Source: Thermococcus thermotolerans (lineage in GTDB: Archaea; Methanobacteriota_B; Thermococci; Thermococcales; Thermococcaceae). Taken from it: a stretch of 64,000 nt of DNA. The position numbers and the translations under genes are program-made. The notes below the pieces were generated by a model, which worked only from the letters and a program-made list of their open reading frames with translations, was not told where the DNA came from and did no database searches. Shown here piece after piece: positions 8,496 through 18,441 of this stretch. The stretch spans positions 496,001 to 560,000 of the forward strand of contig NZ_CP102602.1 in assembly GCF_024707485.1 (NCBI RefSeq), given 5' to 3'. How positions within the stretch are numbered: the stretch's first letter is position 1; every line of letters begins with the position of its first letter.

Positions 8496-10618
8496 CTCCT
8501 CCCGACCCTCCTCATCAGCCATATCACGATGCCGAAGGCTATCACGAGGAGCAGAATTCCGAGATAGGCGCTGCCCGAGCTCTGGGTCACCCTAACGGTT
8601 ATTACAGTCTCAGCCTTGCCCTGGTCGCCCGTAGCGGTTACGGTTATGGTGTATGTTCCGGCAGGGGCTGATTTAGGAACCCTGATCCTCAGCTCAACGG
8701 TGGTGGGGCCGGGATACACCTGGACGTTTCCCTGCTCCATCACACCAATTCTTGGGATCGTATCCGGGACAACTTTGACGTCCCAGCCTTCTGGAGCTTG
8801 AACCGAGAACTTGATATTGGTAACTGTTCCCGAGGCGTCAACCCATATACTGGTGGCCGTTGAGCCTCCTGCTTTTACCGCAAGACTTGGGCTGTCCGGG
8901 TTGAGATTGAGGAACGCTGGGTTCTCCACAATAAACGTCAGCGACTTTTCTACCTCCATCCCGCTACCCCTGATTATAAGTCTGGCATTGACCTTCCCTG
9001 CGGGGGCGTTGAAGGGAGGAATCACGACTAGGTAAACCCCGGTGCTCCCACCGGGGCCAGCCGTGAGGGTTCCAACCGGAGTTAAGCCCTTTGGGTCACT
9101 GCTGACCACGTAGCTCCATCCGGGCTCAAGTCCCTCCAGGGTCACCCTGTACTCATCCTCGTTTGAGCCCAGATTTGTCACCTTTACCTCCGTGCTGGTG
9201 CTCTGCCCTGGCTGGACGGTCAGGACATCATTTTGAAGCTCCACCTCAAAGTAATACGGAGCCCTGGTTAAGGCCACCTGGAGGCGCTTCTCCTCCCCAT
9301 CTCCAAGCTCGATGGTCTCTTCCTTGGGAATCGCCCCGGGAGCGCCGGCGGCAAGTTTGTACTTGCCCGCAGGAAGTTCCAATGTTGCAGCACCGGTCGA
9401 AGAGGTCGTAACATTCTTCCCCCCTATGCTCACCCATCCCTTCAGGGGATTTCCGCTCTCATCGCTCAGAACCACGGTCAGCTTTGCCGGCTGTCCGAGG
9501 TAAGTCTTGTATATGTGGAGCGTCAAACCGTATTTCTTTCCGTTTACTTCAAAGCTCAACCTGTGGTCCCCGAGGGTGGCATTTCTGGGCACTTCGATGA
9601 TGAGGTCTGCGTCGAGTCTTCCGGAAACGGTAAAGCCCCTCAGCCTGTACTGGCCGTCGGTCAGGTACATCTTCCAGCCCGTAGGGAGGTTAACCGGCCT
9701 AAACTCGACCTTTCCGCTCCCACTGAACGTTATGGGGATCGTGAGAACCTGGCCGGCCTCAACATCGAGTGCAAGGTATGGGATGGAGACCTCGACTCCC
9801 GTAGCCTCTATCTCAACACTTCCGGGAAAGTTCCCAACCAAGAACTTGACCGTTCCGCTCCCCGTTGCCTCGACGTGGAGGGTAACCGTGACCGAGCCCA
9901 TCGGTGGGAGCGTTACCTCCTCTACCTCAATTCCGTTGTACAGGAAGCTCGCCTTCCAGCCCTCGGGAATTGAGGTGACCGTAAGGTTGAGGCCCATCTC
10001 TTCGTTGGAGGAGCTCGTTATCGTTATCGGAATATCAACCGGCCCGGAGACCCTTATCTTCCCATAGGGGTAGAACACCGAGTATTCCATGCTGACCGTT
10101 TCCGAGGCGGGTTTCGCGGCGTATACCTTTATCTCCTTTCCGTCGTACTCAAGGGCTATCAGGTCAACCACAGCGCTTCCGTTTGTCTCAAGCGTTCTTG
10201 CAACGCCGTTAATCGAAACATCGACAGTCTTATTACCAACGGCCGTTACCTCGACGACGTTGCCGTTAAAGATGGCCTTCGCACCAACTTCTGGCTTGAT
10301 AGAGGTGATGAAATCCGGCTTTACGGACACGACCACAAAACTGCCCTGTGAAGTGTAGCTCCCGAGGAGAATTTTGAGGCCGTCCCTCTCTATCTCCGTT
10401 CCAAAGGCGAATGGCTTCAGCTCCAGGATTCTGCTCCCGTTCTTCAGCATTAGATAGTAGCTTCCATCGGCCGCTTGGACAACGGTTACCGTGTAGTTGC
10501 CTACCACAAGGCTCTGCCCTGCGGTGATTCTGCCCTCAAACACCGTCACATACGGCTGGGCAACGACGAGAGACGAAAGAAGAACCAAAGAAAGGAGAAT
10601 TCCTAAAAGCTTCCTCAT
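8492..10618 (-). CDS. Large NEW3/S-layer-like surface protein anchored in the membrane
   Basis: A 708-residue secreted protein. It has a signal peptide ([21 protein letters not shown]), a long beta-rich ectodomain and a C-terminal helix (LGILLLVIAFGIVIWLM) with an RRVGRR stop-transfer tail. Repeated stretches such as VQPGQSTSTEVKVTNLG and VKAGGSTATSIWVDASG match NEW3-type beta-sandwich domains; a carboxypeptidase-like fold (GKYKLAAGAPG) is seen near residues 390-450. It is sandwiched between an ABC ATPase and a permease with ATGA overlaps. It probably works with that exporter at the cell surface. Confidence 0.8.
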   Translation of the reverse strand: MRKLLGILLSLVLLSSLVVAQPYVTVFEGRITAGQSLVVGNYTVTVVQAADGSYYLMLKNGSRILELKPFAFGTEIERDGLKILLGSYTSQGSFVVVSVKPDFITSIKPEVGAKAIFNGNVVEVTAVGNKTVDVSINGVARTLETNGSAVVDLIALEYDGKEIKVYAAKPASETVSMEYSVFYPYGKIRVSGPVDIPITITSSSNEEMGLNLTVTSIPEGWKASFLYNGIEVEEVTLPPMGSVTVTLHVEATGSGTVKFLVGNFPGSVEIEATGVEVSIPYLALDVEAGQVLTIPITFSGSGKVEFRPVNLPTGWKMYLTDGQYRLRGFTVSGRLDADLIIEVPRNATLGDHRLSFEVNGKKYGLTLHIYKTYLGQPAKLTVVLSDESGNPLKGWVSIGGKNVTTSSTGAATLELPAGKYKLAAGAPGAIPKEETIELGDGEEKRLQVALTRAPYYFEVELQNDVLTVQPGQSTSTEVKVTNLGSNEDEYRVTLEGLEPGWSYVVSSDPKGLTPVGTLTAGPGGSTGVYLVVIPPFNAPAGKVNARLIIRGSGMEVEKSLTFIVENPAFLNLNPDSPSLAVKAGGSTATSIWVDASGTVTNIKFSVQAPEGWDVKVVPDTIPRIGVMEQGNVQVYPGPTTVELRIRVPKSAPAGTYTITVTATGDQGKAETVITVRVTQSSGSAYLGILLLVIAFGIVIWLMRRVGRR

Positions 10619-11544
10619 TTCCCATCCCTCCCGTAAACGGTTTTGAGGAAAACGTCTTCGAGGCTGGGCTCCTCGATATCAAGGCCCAGAATTGTGAGTC
10701 CCTTTTCAGAGAGGTATTTTGACAGCTCTTCCCTGATGTCGGTGCGGGCAAATATTATGGCCCGGTTTGGTTCGACCAGCTCGATCCTCGTTATCTCTGG
10801 GTGCTCGATAGCCGGCAGGGGCTCCTTGGTCTCCACCTTTATCTCGTAGCCCTCAAGCTCCATGAACTGTCTCTTTATCTCGCCTACGGTCCCCACTGCC
10901 TTGAGGTTTCCCCTCACGATGATTCCAACCCTGTCGCTGAGTTCTTCAACCTCGCTGAGCACGTGGGAAGAGAAAAAGACGGTCCTTCCCTCTGAGCGGG
11001 CTTCCCTTATCAGCCTCTTAACGAGGTGGGCACCCTCGGGATCGAGGCTGCTCGTAGGCTCATCAAGGATGAGCAGTTCGGGGTCGTTTATGAAGGTCTG
11101 GGCTATGAGGAGTCTCTGCTTCATGCCCTTGGAGAAGGTTTTGGCCTTTCTGTAGCGGACTTCCCAGAGGCCGACCATCTTCAGGAGCTTGGTTATCCGC
11201 TTTTCCTTTTCAGCGTTTGACATCCTGTAAAAGTTGGCGAAGAACTCAAGGTTCTTCCAGGCCGTCAGCTCACCGTACACCGTGGCGTTTTCTGGAAGGT
11301 AGCCGATTCGCTCCTTTATCTTCACGGGTTCCTTGGATATATCCATACCGAGTATCTCGACCCTTCCACTATCTGGTATGACGAGGTTCAGCATGCTCAG
11401 AATAGTCGTTGTTTTCCCGGCACCGTTCGGTCCGAGGAATCCGAAGACCTCCCCTTCTTTTACCTCCAGATTCAGGGAGTTAACGGCCTTCAGAGTTCCA
11501 TACGACTTGGTGAGATTTTCTATGAGTATGGCCGGCGATGGCAT
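10615..11544 (-). CDS. ABC transporter ATP-binding protein
   Basis: A 309-residue ABC-2 exporter ATPase. Walker A is GPNGAGKTT, the signature region is TFSKGMKQRL, Walker B is LLILDEPTSSLDPEG and the switch His lies in FFSSHVLSEVEE. The C-terminal domain of about 90 residues (LEGYEIKVETKEPLP onward) is common in CcmA/NatA-like exporters. It is the first gene of the three-gene operon; its TATA sequence lies inside the inverted repeat at 11575-11596. Confidence 0.92.
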   Translation of the reverse strand: MPSPAILIENLTKSYGTLKAVNSLNLEVKEGEVFGFLGPNGAGKTTTILSMLNLVIPDSGRVEILGMDISKEPVKIKERIGYLPENATVYGELTAWKNLEFFANFYRMSNAEKEKRITKLLKMVGLWEVRYRKAKTFSKGMKQRLLIAQTFINDPELLILDEPTSSLDPEGAHLVKRLIREARSEGRTVFFSSHVLSEVEELSDRVGIIVRGNLKAVGTVGEIKRQFMELEGYEIKVETKEPLPAIEHPEITRIELVEPNRAIIFARTDIREELSKYLSEKGLTILGLDIEEPSLEDVFLKTVYGRDGK

Positions 11545-11574
11545 GAGTTACCACCCCTGCCGATGGTAAGGAAA

Positions 11575-11596
11575 CCGTAACTTAAAAGGATTACGG
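11575..11596. promoter_or_regulatory. Inverted repeat over the ABC operon promoter
   Basis: CCGTAA (11575-11580) and TTACGG (11591-11596) form a perfect 6-base inverted pair around a 10-base centre that contains the minus-strand TATA-like TTTTAAG. A repressor bound here would block the ABC operon. The moaC TATA (AGTTTTAAAG, about 11602-11611) lies just beyond it. The regulatory role is inferred from position only. Confidence 0.35.
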
Positions 11597-11640
11597 ACAG
11601 AGTTTTAAAGGCGGAGGTCAATAAACGCTGGGGGAGACGC

Positions 11641-12123
11641 ATGAAAGAACTCACGCACGTTGATGAAAGGGGCGTTAAAATGGTCGAAGTTGGTCACAAA
11701 GGGGAAGTCTTCAGAAAGGCCGTGGCAAAGGGCAGGATAAGGCTCAGGCCGGAAACTATAGAGCTGATAAAGTCCGGAAAGACAAAGAAGGGCAACGTAA
11801 TAGCCACCGCCCAGATAGCGGGTATCCTGGCCGTCAAGAGAACGCCAGAGCTAATTCCGCTCTGCCATCCGATACCCCTCACGGGCGTTGACATCACCTT
11901 CGAGTTTGGAGAGGACTACATAGAGGCGACATGTGAGGTTCGCGCGTACTACAAGACCGGCGTCGAGATGGAGGCCCTAACAGGCGTGAGCGTCGCCCTG
12001 CTGACGATATGGGACATGGTCAAGGCCGTTGAGAAGGACGAGAACGGCCAGTACCCGTTCACGAGGATCGAGGGCATTCACGTGGTCGAGAAGGTAAAGG
12101 GGAAAGATCACTCCCTGCAGTAG
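11641..12123 (+). CDS. moaC: Cyclic pyranopterin monophosphate synthase MoaC
   Basis: A 160-residue enzyme of molybdopterin/tungstopterin synthesis acting with MoaA. Motifs include [35 protein letters not shown] and the catalytic C-terminal [19 protein letters not shown] with KAVEK. Thermococcales use the cofactor mainly with tungsten in aldehyde:ferredoxin oxidoreductases. The gene has its own TATA box 30 bases upstream. Its 3' end overlaps the convergent neighbour by 16 bases. moeA and moaB lie 24 kb away. Confidence 0.95.
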   Translation: MKELTHVDERGVKMVEVGHKGEVFRKAVAKGRIRLRPETIELIKSGKTKKGNVIATAQIAGILAVKRTPELIPLCHPIPLTGVDITFEFGEDYIEATCEVRAYYKTGVEMEALTGVSVALLTIWDMVKAVEKDENGQYPFTRIEGIHVVEKVKGKDHSLQ

Positions 12124-12617
12124 CCGAGGACAAAGTACTCGAAGGCCTTGGCAAGGTCGTTCAGGAGAAACCCAAGGAAGAACAGCAGGAATGTTCCGAG
12201 AGGGTATTCCTCGAAGTAGCTCCAGACGAGCCACCACACGGCTGCCCAGATGATTACTGGAGGTGCCTCTATTATGATCATTGACTTTCTTGAAACCTCC
12301 CTTAGGAGAAAACGCTTGAGTCCGTTCTCATCGCGGGCCATGTACTTCGTAGCGTTTGGCCAGTTATCCTCTGATATCCGGTTAGTATGCCTCGCGAGAA
12401 ACAGTTTACCCTTTGGGAACTTCAGGACATAAACGTATGGGCCGTAGCTTGAGGCTATGAACGACTCTATGGCGAGTTCAATATCGATGTCCCTCTGAAA
12501 TTCCGAGACGTGGGCACCTTTCCTCCGGAGCGCCTCGACTACGTCCTCGGGCTTAAATTTGTTCATGTTGAGGATTCTGATGCGGTAGCTGGGCTTCAGG
12601 AGCCTCTCAACTATCAT
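12108..12617 (-). CDS. Membrane protein of unknown function
   Basis: A 169-residue protein. The N-terminal 110 residues are soluble and mixed ([21 protein letters not shown], then a stretch with [13 protein letters not shown]), and two C-terminal transmembrane helices follow ([20 protein letters not shown] and [19 protein letters not shown]). This puts the soluble part at the membrane surface, probably cytoplasmic. I do not recognise the family. It converges on moaC with a 16-base overlap. Confidence 0.65.
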   Translation of the reverse strand: MIVERLLKPSYRIRILNMNKFKPEDVVEALRRKGAHVSEFQRDIDIELAIESFIASSYGPYVYVLKFPKGKLFLARHTNRISEDNWPNATKYMARDENGLKRFLLREVSRKSMIIIEAPPVIIWAAVWWLVWSYFEEYPLGTFLLFFLGFLLNDLAKAFEYFVLGYCRE

Positions 12618-12723
12618 CTACCTCACCCGAAGGCATTGTTTAGATGTTACTTCACGAGTTTATAAAATTTGCCGTTTCTGGGCTTCAGGTAACTTTTTTA
12701 GCCCTTTGGACATTCCCTTAGCG

Positions 12724-14454
12724 ATGGCGCTCAAGCTGAACCCCGAGGCTAAAGCGATATACCGCTCAATCCGGGAGGAAATAAAGAAGCGGTTAGTTCT
12801 CCCTGGAAGTTCGACATTTCTTGAGGGATTTGAACCCACCCCAGACCGCGAGGAAATCCTCCGCAGACAGGATTACTTCCGTGAAAACCTCCCAAAAACC
12901 CGACCCGAGCTGAGGGAGCAGGTGGCCAAAGTCAAGCCGATAAAGTTCCGGCGCGATTACCTCCACGACAGGATCCTCATAGTTGACGAAAGTGAGCTCG
13001 AAAGGGCCCAAAACCTCGGCCTCTGCGAGGTTTCCACAGCCCTCGAAGATGCGGAGGGGTATCCAATTGTCCTGAGCACGCTCGGCTACGGCATAGATGT
13101 TGAACTTACCCCACCCCAGATAGCCCCGGAGCTCTACATAATGCCCCTGTGGGAGAACAGAGAAACGCTTGAGGCCCTGGCCAAAATTGGCGAGCTAACA
13201 GGGGAAGGAAGCGTTGCCCCGGATATACTCAGCGGGCTGGGCAGACTTGGGGAGGTCATGGAAAAGCGGAAGCTCCTCGACGGCCTTGAGGAGCTGGTCG
13301 CGGAGAAAGAACGTGAGCTCAACGAGGAAATAGCCGAGAAACTTGAGAAGTTCAGTCTCACCCTGAGCGGGAAGGAGCTGCTGGACTTCCTCGGAGAGCT
13401 CAGGGCCGGCAACTACGAGGCTATATTCAGGCACTTCGGCGAGATTGAAGGGGAGATCCTGAACCTAATAAACGAGGCCGAGAACGAGCTGAGCGAAAAA
13501 CTTGGCATCACCGTTGAGCTCTTCTCCCGGGAAGAGCTGTACCCGGTCACCGTTCCTCCCGAAAGGGTGGAGATGCTCCGTGAGGAACTCGAAAGAGAAC
13601 TTAAGGTCGAGCTGTACCTCAGGAGTAGGGAGGTGCTTGAGGGGATAATGCCCCTTCTCCCCAGGCTCAAGGAAGAACTCGGCCGTGTCCATGAGCTTGA
13701 CTTCCTGCTGGCGGTAAAAGACTTCACTGAGGGGTTTTCCTTCCCGGAGCTCTGGGAGGGCGGAATAGCGTTCGTCAGCGGGAGGCATCTCTTCATAGAA
13801 AATCCCCAGCCGGTCAGCTACGTTGTTGGAAAGAGACCAGAGGACTTCGTAGCCCAAGGCTCTGAGAACGTTCGCGGCGAGAGCGTGGTCATCCTCACCG
13901 GGGCCAACAGCGGTGGGAAGACCAGCCTCTTGGAACTGATGACGCAGATAACAATTCTCGCTCATATGGGGTTCCCTGTTCCGGCCGAGAAGGCCTGGGT
14001 CGAGCCCCTCGATGAGCTCTTCTTCTTCAGGAGGAAGAGGAGCACCTACGGTGCTGGTGCCTTTGAGACGGCCCTGCGCTCCTTTGTCAGGGCCCTTCGC
14101 GGGGAGGGCAGAAAGCTCATCCTCATAGACGAGTTCGAGGCCATAACCGAGCCCGGCGCAGCCGTCAAGATAATCGGCGAACTTTTGAAGATAGCCCATG
14201 AAAAGGGCTTCTACGTTGTCATAGTGTCACACTTAGGAGAGGACCTTATGAAGGAGCTCCCCTTTGCGAGGGTGGACGGGATAGAGGCGAAAGGTCTGGA
14301 CGAGAAGCTCAACCTCGTAGTGGACAGGCAACCGGTCTTTGGAAAGCTCGGCAGGAGCACGCCTGAGCTCATCGTTGAAAGACTCGCGCGAAAGAAGCGC
14401 GGGAAGGAGAGGGAGATATTCAAGAGGGTTCTCCTGGCATTCAGGCAGGAGTAG
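12724..14454 (+). CDS. MutS-family ATPase (archaeal MutS2-like)
   Basis: A 576-residue protein. A coiled-coil-rich core (residues 160-330) precedes the MutS-type ATPase: Walker A LTGANSGGKTSLLEL near residue 393, the FFRRKRSTYGAGAFE signature and Walker B LILIDEFEAITEPGAA near 465. There is no N-terminal mismatch-recognition domain and no C-terminal Smr nuclease, so it is like the short archaeal MutS2-related proteins, perhaps acting on recombination intermediates. I prefer the ATG at 12724, about 25 bases after an ACTTTTTTA box; an in-frame TTG at 12706 is an alternative. Confidence 0.85.
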   Translation: MALKLNPEAKAIYRSIREEIKKRLVLPGSSTFLEGFEPTPDREEILRRQDYFRENLPKTRPELREQVAKVKPIKFRRDYLHDRILIVDESELERAQNLGLCEVSTALEDAEGYPIVLSTLGYGIDVELTPPQIAPELYIMPLWENRETLEALAKIGELTGEGSVAPDILSGLGRLGEVMEKRKLLDGLEELVAEKERELNEEIAEKLEKFSLTLSGKELLDFLGELRAGNYEAIFRHFGEIEGEILNLINEAENELSEKLGITVELFSREELYPVTVPPERVEMLREELERELKVELYLRSREVLEGIMPLLPRLKEELGRVHELDFLLAVKDFTEGFSFPELWEGGIAFVSGRHLFIENPQPVSYVVGKRPEDFVAQGSENVRGESVVILTGANSGGKTSLLELMTQITILAHMGFPVPAEKAWVEPLDELFFFRRKRSTYGAGAFETALRSFVRALRGEGRKLILIDEFEAITEPGAAVKIIGELLKIAHEKGFYVVIVSHLGEDLMKELPFARVDGIEAKGLDEKLNLVVDRQPVFGKLGRSTPELIVERLARKKRGKEREIFKRVLLAFRQE

Positions 14455-14530
14455 TCCTGCATTTTTGTCCTTGCACGGTGACGGAATGCATGCATATCGT
14501 CCTCGTGTGAGAACGGGGTTTATAAATGGA

Positions 14531-15199
14531 CTACCCCACCCAGCTCCGCTCCCTGTACCTACCGCGGCTTTCTATCTCCTCGATTTTTACCTCGATTTCT
14601 TCCCTAGCCCCTTCACCGCGAATCTCGGCATAGCCCCCCAGAACAGCCTCAAAGCCCCTTTCGAACCAGGTGTAGTGGGTGCTCTCCATTGCTCTTTTAA
14701 GGAGGTGCAGGTCAACGCCCCTCGCTTCGAGCGTTGAGTCGAAGTCCGCCAAGCCAAAGTCTATCAGGTAAACCTTCCCGTCTCTGAGTATCATGTTGGA
14801 AGTCGTTAGATCGCCGTGTACTATGCCTGCCTCATGGAGCCTTCCAATCTGTCTCCCAATCTCCCTGCACAGCCTAAGCCTTTCCTCCATCGGCAGTCTC
14901 TCCAAAAGCTCCTTCAGGCGTTCGCCGTCTATAAACTCCATGGCTATCTTCATCTCCCTCATATCGACCTCGTAGACGTAGGGGCAGTTCACACCGAACT
15001 TCTTCGCCCGATGAAGAACCCTGGCCTCCCTGACGGTTCTTTCTTTTCTCAGCTTTGTGTCTATCTCCTTTATGCGGTAGCGTTTCGGAATCCGGTGCTT
15101 TATCACAACTTTCTCCCCGGGCAGGAGGTCAACGCCGAAGAACTCCTCAAAGTCCGCCAGGTAGATCTTCGCCTCGGCTCCCTGTTTTATCAGCTCCAT
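14531..15199 (-). CDS. Bud32 kinase/ATPase of the KEOPS complex
   Basis: A small 222-residue kinase-fold protein. MELIKQGAEAKIYLADF is the nucleotide-binding start, VVIKHRIPKRYRIKEID carries the ATP-binding lysine and family signature, GIVHGDLTTSNMIL is the catalytic loop, and LIDFGLADFDSTLEARGVDLHLLKRA contains the DFG. Bud32 supports Kae1 in making the t6A37 modification of ANN-decoding tRNAs. Here it is not fused to Kae1. It follows the 106-residue gene by 4 bases, and its RBS GGGGTGA overlaps that gene's stop. Confidence 0.94.
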   Translation of the reverse strand: MELIKQGAEAKIYLADFEEFFGVDLLPGEKVVIKHRIPKRYRIKEIDTKLRKERTVREARVLHRAKKFGVNCPYVYEVDMREMKIAMEFIDGERLKELLERLPMEERLRLCREIGRQIGRLHEAGIVHGDLTTSNMILRDGKVYLIDFGLADFDSTLEARGVDLHLLKRAMESTHYTWFERGFEAVLGGYAEIRGEGAREEIEVKIEEIESRGRYRERSWVG

Positions 15200-15203
15200 G
15201 GAA

Positions 15204-15524
15204 TCACCCCTGGTTAAGTGAAAAGTCCTTAATCAGCCTTAGAGCATCTCGGATGGTGATCCGTATATCCACGACATTTTCCACCTTGATAATGAACACG
15301 CCTCCGTCTTCTCGGAGGACTAAAACGGCCCTATCAATCTTTCCGCTGTCAAGGATCCTTCGGGCATAGTGGAGTTTCTCCGCGTTGGAATCAAGCATGT
15401 TGTCAAATATAGAGGCCGCGTTCTCAACGTCTACCCCCACGATGCCATAGCGCGCTATGGTATCAAAAATATCCAAAGCTTTTTCCGGGTCTATGGAATA
15501 TATCCCCGCCTTCATTGCTCCCAC
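15204..15524 (-). CDS. Hypothetical protein co-transcribed with Bud32
   Basis: A 106-residue soluble alpha/beta protein without recognisable catalytic motif. Visible segments are IDPEKALDIFDTIARYGIVG, a helix with HYARRILDSGKIDRAVLVL and a C-terminal strand/helix VVDIRITIRDALRLIKDF. The start could be the GTG at 15524 or the ATG three codons later; ribosome sites are weak for both. The tight junction with bud32 suggests a shared transcript, but no function can be proposed. Confidence 0.6.
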   Translation of the reverse strand: MGAMKAGIYSIDPEKALDIFDTIARYGIVGVDVENAASIFDNMLDSNAEKLHYARRILDSGKIDRAVLVLREDGGVFIIKVENVVDIRITIRDALRLIKDFSLNQG

Positions 15525-15631
15525 ACTGACCTATCGCCGCTGAAGGTTTTAGCCCTTTCCCCCAGTTGCAACCTTGGTTTCTGTCATTTGTTCAAAGATC
15601 TCCATATTTCTTGAAATTTTTGACCCAAAAC

Positions 15632-15657
15632 TTTTTATAGAACGCTGACGAAGCGTT
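15632..15657 (+). promoter_or_regulatory. Thermosome promoter with inverted repeat
   Basis: The TATA sequence TTTTTATAG lies at about 15632-15640. Directly after it, AACGCT (15641-15646) and AGCGTT (15652-15657) form a perfect inverted pair around GACGA. The repeat sits between TATA and the expected start near 15660, a position where a heat-shock repressor could block polymerase. The strong RBS AGGAGGAATG follows near 15678. Confidence 0.5.
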
Positions 15658-15691
15658 TCTGCAAAAAGGAATCTGATAGGAGGAATGTCAA

Positions 15692-17347
15692 ATGGCACAG
15701 CTTAGCGGACAGCCGGTTGTTATTCTGCCTGAGGGAACCCAGAGGTACGTTGGTAGGGACGCGCAGAGGCTTAACATTCTCGCCGCGAGGATCATAGCCG
15801 AGACCGTCAGGACCACCCTCGGCCCGAAGGGTATGGATAAAATGCTCGTCGACAGCCTTGGCGACGTCGTTGTCACCAACGATGGAGCCACCATTCTCGA
15901 CAGGATAGACCTTCAGCACCCTGCTGCCAAGATGATGGTTGAGGTTGCCAAGACCCAGGACAAGGAGGCCGGTGATGGAACCACTACGGCGGTTGTTATT
16001 GCTGGCGAGCTTCTCAGGAAGGCTGAAGAGCTCCTCGACCAGAACATCCACCCGAGCATCATCGTTAAGGGTTACACGATGGCAGCCGAGAAAGCTCAGG
16101 AAATACTTCAGGAGATCGCCATAGAGGTCACCCCTGACGACGAGGAGACCCTCATGAAGATAGCTATGACCTCAATCACCGGCAAGAACGCCGAGAGCCA
16201 CAAGGAGCTCTTCGCAAGGCTTGCCGTTGAGGCCGTCAAGCAGGTCGCCGAGAAGAAGGACGGCAGATACACCGTCGACATCGACAACATCAAGATCGAG
16301 AAGAAGGCCGGTGAGAGCGTCGAGGAGAGCGAGCTGATAAAGGGTGTCGTCATCGATAAGGAGCGCGTCCACCCGAGGATGCCCCCCAGGATCGAGGGTG
16401 CTAAGATAGCGCTCATAAACGAGGCATTGGAGGTCAAAAAGACCGAGACCGACGCCAAGATAAACATCACCAGTCCCGACCAGCTCATGAGCTTCCTCGA
16501 GCAGGAGGAGCAGATGATAAGGGACATGGTGGACAAGATCGCCGCCACCGGTGCGAACGTCCTCTTTGTCCAGAAGGGCATTGACGACCTCGCCCAGCAC
16601 TACCTGGCCAAGTACGGCATCCTCGCAGTCAGGCGCGTCAAGAAGAGCGACATGGAGAAGCTCGCCAAGGCCACCGGCGCAAAGGTCGTTACCAACGTCA
16701 AGGACCTCACCAGCGAAGACCTCGGTCACGCCGACATCGTCGAGGAGCGCAAGATCGCTGGCGAGAGCATGATCTTCGTTGAGGGCTGCAAGAACCCGAA
16801 GGCCGTCACCATACTCATCAGGGGTGGTACCGAGCACGTCATCGACGAGGTTGAGCGCGCTCTGGAAGACGCCATCAAGGTCGTCAAGGACGTCATGGAG
16901 GACGGCTACGTTCTCCCGGCCGGTGGTGCCGGCGAGATAGAGCTCAGCATCAAGCTCGACGAGTACGCCAAGCAGGTCGGCGGCAAGGAGGCCCTCGCTA
17001 TAGAGAACTTCGCCGAGGCCCTCAAGATAATCCCGAAGACCCTCGCGGAGAACGCCGGTCTCGACACCGTAGAGATGCTCGTCAAGGTTATCAGCGAGCA
17101 CAAGAACAGGGGCAGGGCCATAGGCATCGACGTCTTTGCCGGCGAACCGGCCGACATGCTCGCCAAGGGCATCATCGAGCCTCTCCGCGTCAAGAAGCAG
17201 GCCATCAAGAGCGCCAGCGAGGCTGCGATAATGATCCTCAGGATCGACGACGTCATCGCCGCCAAGATAAGCAAGCCCGAGGGCAGCCAGGGCGGCGGCA
17301 TGCCCGGCGGCATGGGTGGGATGGGCGGCATGGACATGGGCATGTGA
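15692..17347 (+). CDS. thsB: Thermosome subunit (group II chaperonin)
   Basis: A 551-residue ATP-driven folding chaperone. The equatorial domain shows [27 protein letters not shown] and GDGTTTAVV for ATP binding; the C-terminal half has the expected [13 protein letters not shown]. The C-terminal tail [17 protein letters not shown] lines the cavity. One copy lies in this window; the alpha/beta assignment of the symbol is tentative. It has its own promoter with a candidate operator and is followed by htpX, another proteostasis gene. Confidence 0.96.
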   Translation: MAQLSGQPVVILPEGTQRYVGRDAQRLNILAARIIAETVRTTLGPKGMDKMLVDSLGDVVVTNDGATILDRIDLQHPAAKMMVEVAKTQDKEAGDGTTTAVVIAGELLRKAEELLDQNIHPSIIVKGYTMAAEKAQEILQEIAIEVTPDDEETLMKIAMTSITGKNAESHKELFARLAVEAVKQVAEKKDGRYTVDIDNIKIEKKAGESVEESELIKGVVIDKERVHPRMPPRIEGAKIALINEALEVKKTETDAKINITSPDQLMSFLEQEEQMIRDMVDKIAATGANVLFVQKGIDDLAQHYLAKYGILAVRRVKKSDMEKLAKATGAKVVTNVKDLTSEDLGHADIVEERKIAGESMIFVEGCKNPKAVTILIRGGTEHVIDEVERALEDAIKVVKDVMEDGYVLPAGGAGEIELSIKLDEYAKQVGGKEALAIENFAEALKIIPKTLAENAGLDTVEMLVKVISEHKNRGRAIGIDVFAGEPADMLAKGIIEPLRVKKQAIKSASEAAIMILRIDDVIAAKISKPEGSQGGGMPGGMGGMGGMDMGM

Positions 17348-17427
17348 TGCCCCTTTTCTACCCTTTCATTTGGATACCAAAATATTTTAATACCAAATCG
17401 TTATTTTAACCCCTAGGGGGTGGAAAA

Positions 17428-18300
17428 ATGGGACTGCTAATGTGGCTGAGAACAGGCCTGCTGATGGCCATGCTGACGGGTCTGCTAATGGCTATCGGCT
17501 ACGTCTTTGGCGGACCCAGGATAGCCTTCATAATGTTCCTGTTCTCCATGGTATTCAACTTCATAACCTACTGGTACAGCGATAAAATCGTGCTGGGATG
17601 GTACCGCGCGAGGATAGTTGACGAGTTCGAGGCACCGGAGCTCTATGCCATAGTCAGAAAGCTCGCCGAAAACGCCGGACTGCCGATGCCGAGGGTTGCA
17701 ATAATCCCGAGCGAGACGCCAAACGCCTTCGCCACGGGAAGAGACCCGGAGCATGCCGTTGTTGCAGTCACGACCGGGCTTCTCAAGCTTCTTGACAGGG
17801 ATGAGCTTGAGGGCGTCATAGGCCACGAGCTGACTCACATAAAGAACCGCGACATGCTCATCGGAACGTTCGCGGCAGCCATGGCCGGGGCCATAATCCA
17901 GCTCGCCTACTGGGCAAGGTGGATAGCCATCTTCGGTGGCTTCGGCAGAGACGAGGACGACGCCGGCAACATCCTCGCCGCGATCCTCATAGCGGTTCTG
18001 GCTCCAATAGCGGCGATGCTGATACAGGCCGCGGTGAGCCGCTCTAGGGAGTTCCTCGCCGACGAGGGTGGAGCAAAGATAAGCGGCAAGCCCCATGCCC
18101 TGGCGAGCGCGCTGATGAAGATAGAGGGAGCCGTCAGGTACAGGCCAATGCGCAACGGCAATCCTGCAACGGCCCACATGTTCATCGTCAACCCGTTCAG
18201 GGGCGCCAGCATAGCGAACCTGTTCTCCACCCACCCACCGACGGAGACAAGGATAGAGAGGCTCAGGAAGATCGCCGAGGAGATGGGCATCTACTTCTGA
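17428..18300 (+). CDS. htpX: HtpX family membrane zinc metalloprotease
   Basis: A 290-residue membrane protease for quality control of membrane proteins. It has two N-terminal helices (residues 1-50), the zinc motif [13 protein letters not shown] near residue 132 (HExxH), two more hydrophobic segments, and the third ligand Glu in [12 protein letters not shown]. The start ATG at 17428 follows GGGGGTGG. A TATA-like AATATTTTAATAC precedes it, so it has its own promoter despite adjacency to the thermosome. Confidence 0.94.
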   Translation: MGLLMWLRTGLLMAMLTGLLMAIGYVFGGPRIAFIMFLFSMVFNFITYWYSDKIVLGWYRARIVDEFEAPELYAIVRKLAENAGLPMPRVAIIPSETPNAFATGRDPEHAVVAVTTGLLKLLDRDELEGVIGHELTHIKNRDMLIGTFAAAMAGAIIQLAYWARWIAIFGGFGRDEDDAGNILAAILIAVLAPIAAMLIQAAVSRSREFLADEGGAKISGKPHALASALMKIEGAVRYRPMRNGNPATAHMFIVNPFRGASIANLFSTHPPTETRIERLRKIAEEMGIYF

Positions 18301-18345
18301 GGCCCTTTCCTTCTGGTTTTATCTTGCCTTTGCCGATGGGGGGAC

Positions 18346-18387
18346 ATTGCAGAGTTATGGGATTATATGATTATTCAATTCTGCAAT
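18346..18387. repeat. Inverted repeat upstream of the amidohydrolase gene
   Basis: ATTGCAGA (18346-18353) and TCTGCAAT (18380-18387) are perfect inverted copies separated by 26 AT-rich bases. They end about 15 bases before the likely TATA box (GCATTTAAG, about 18402-18410). This could be a two-site operator, or a stem ending htpX transcription; the sequence does not decide. Confidence 0.35.
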
Positions 18388-18441
18388 TACCTCATCGACA
18401 GGCATTTAAGCGTTCGGGCGGACTCTTAAGTGGTGACAACC

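Noticed and set aside
14505-14530. TTTATAAA box between the MutS-like gene and bud32
   Set aside because: No gene starts at a suitable distance on either strand; the intergenic gap is only about 75 bases between convergent stops.
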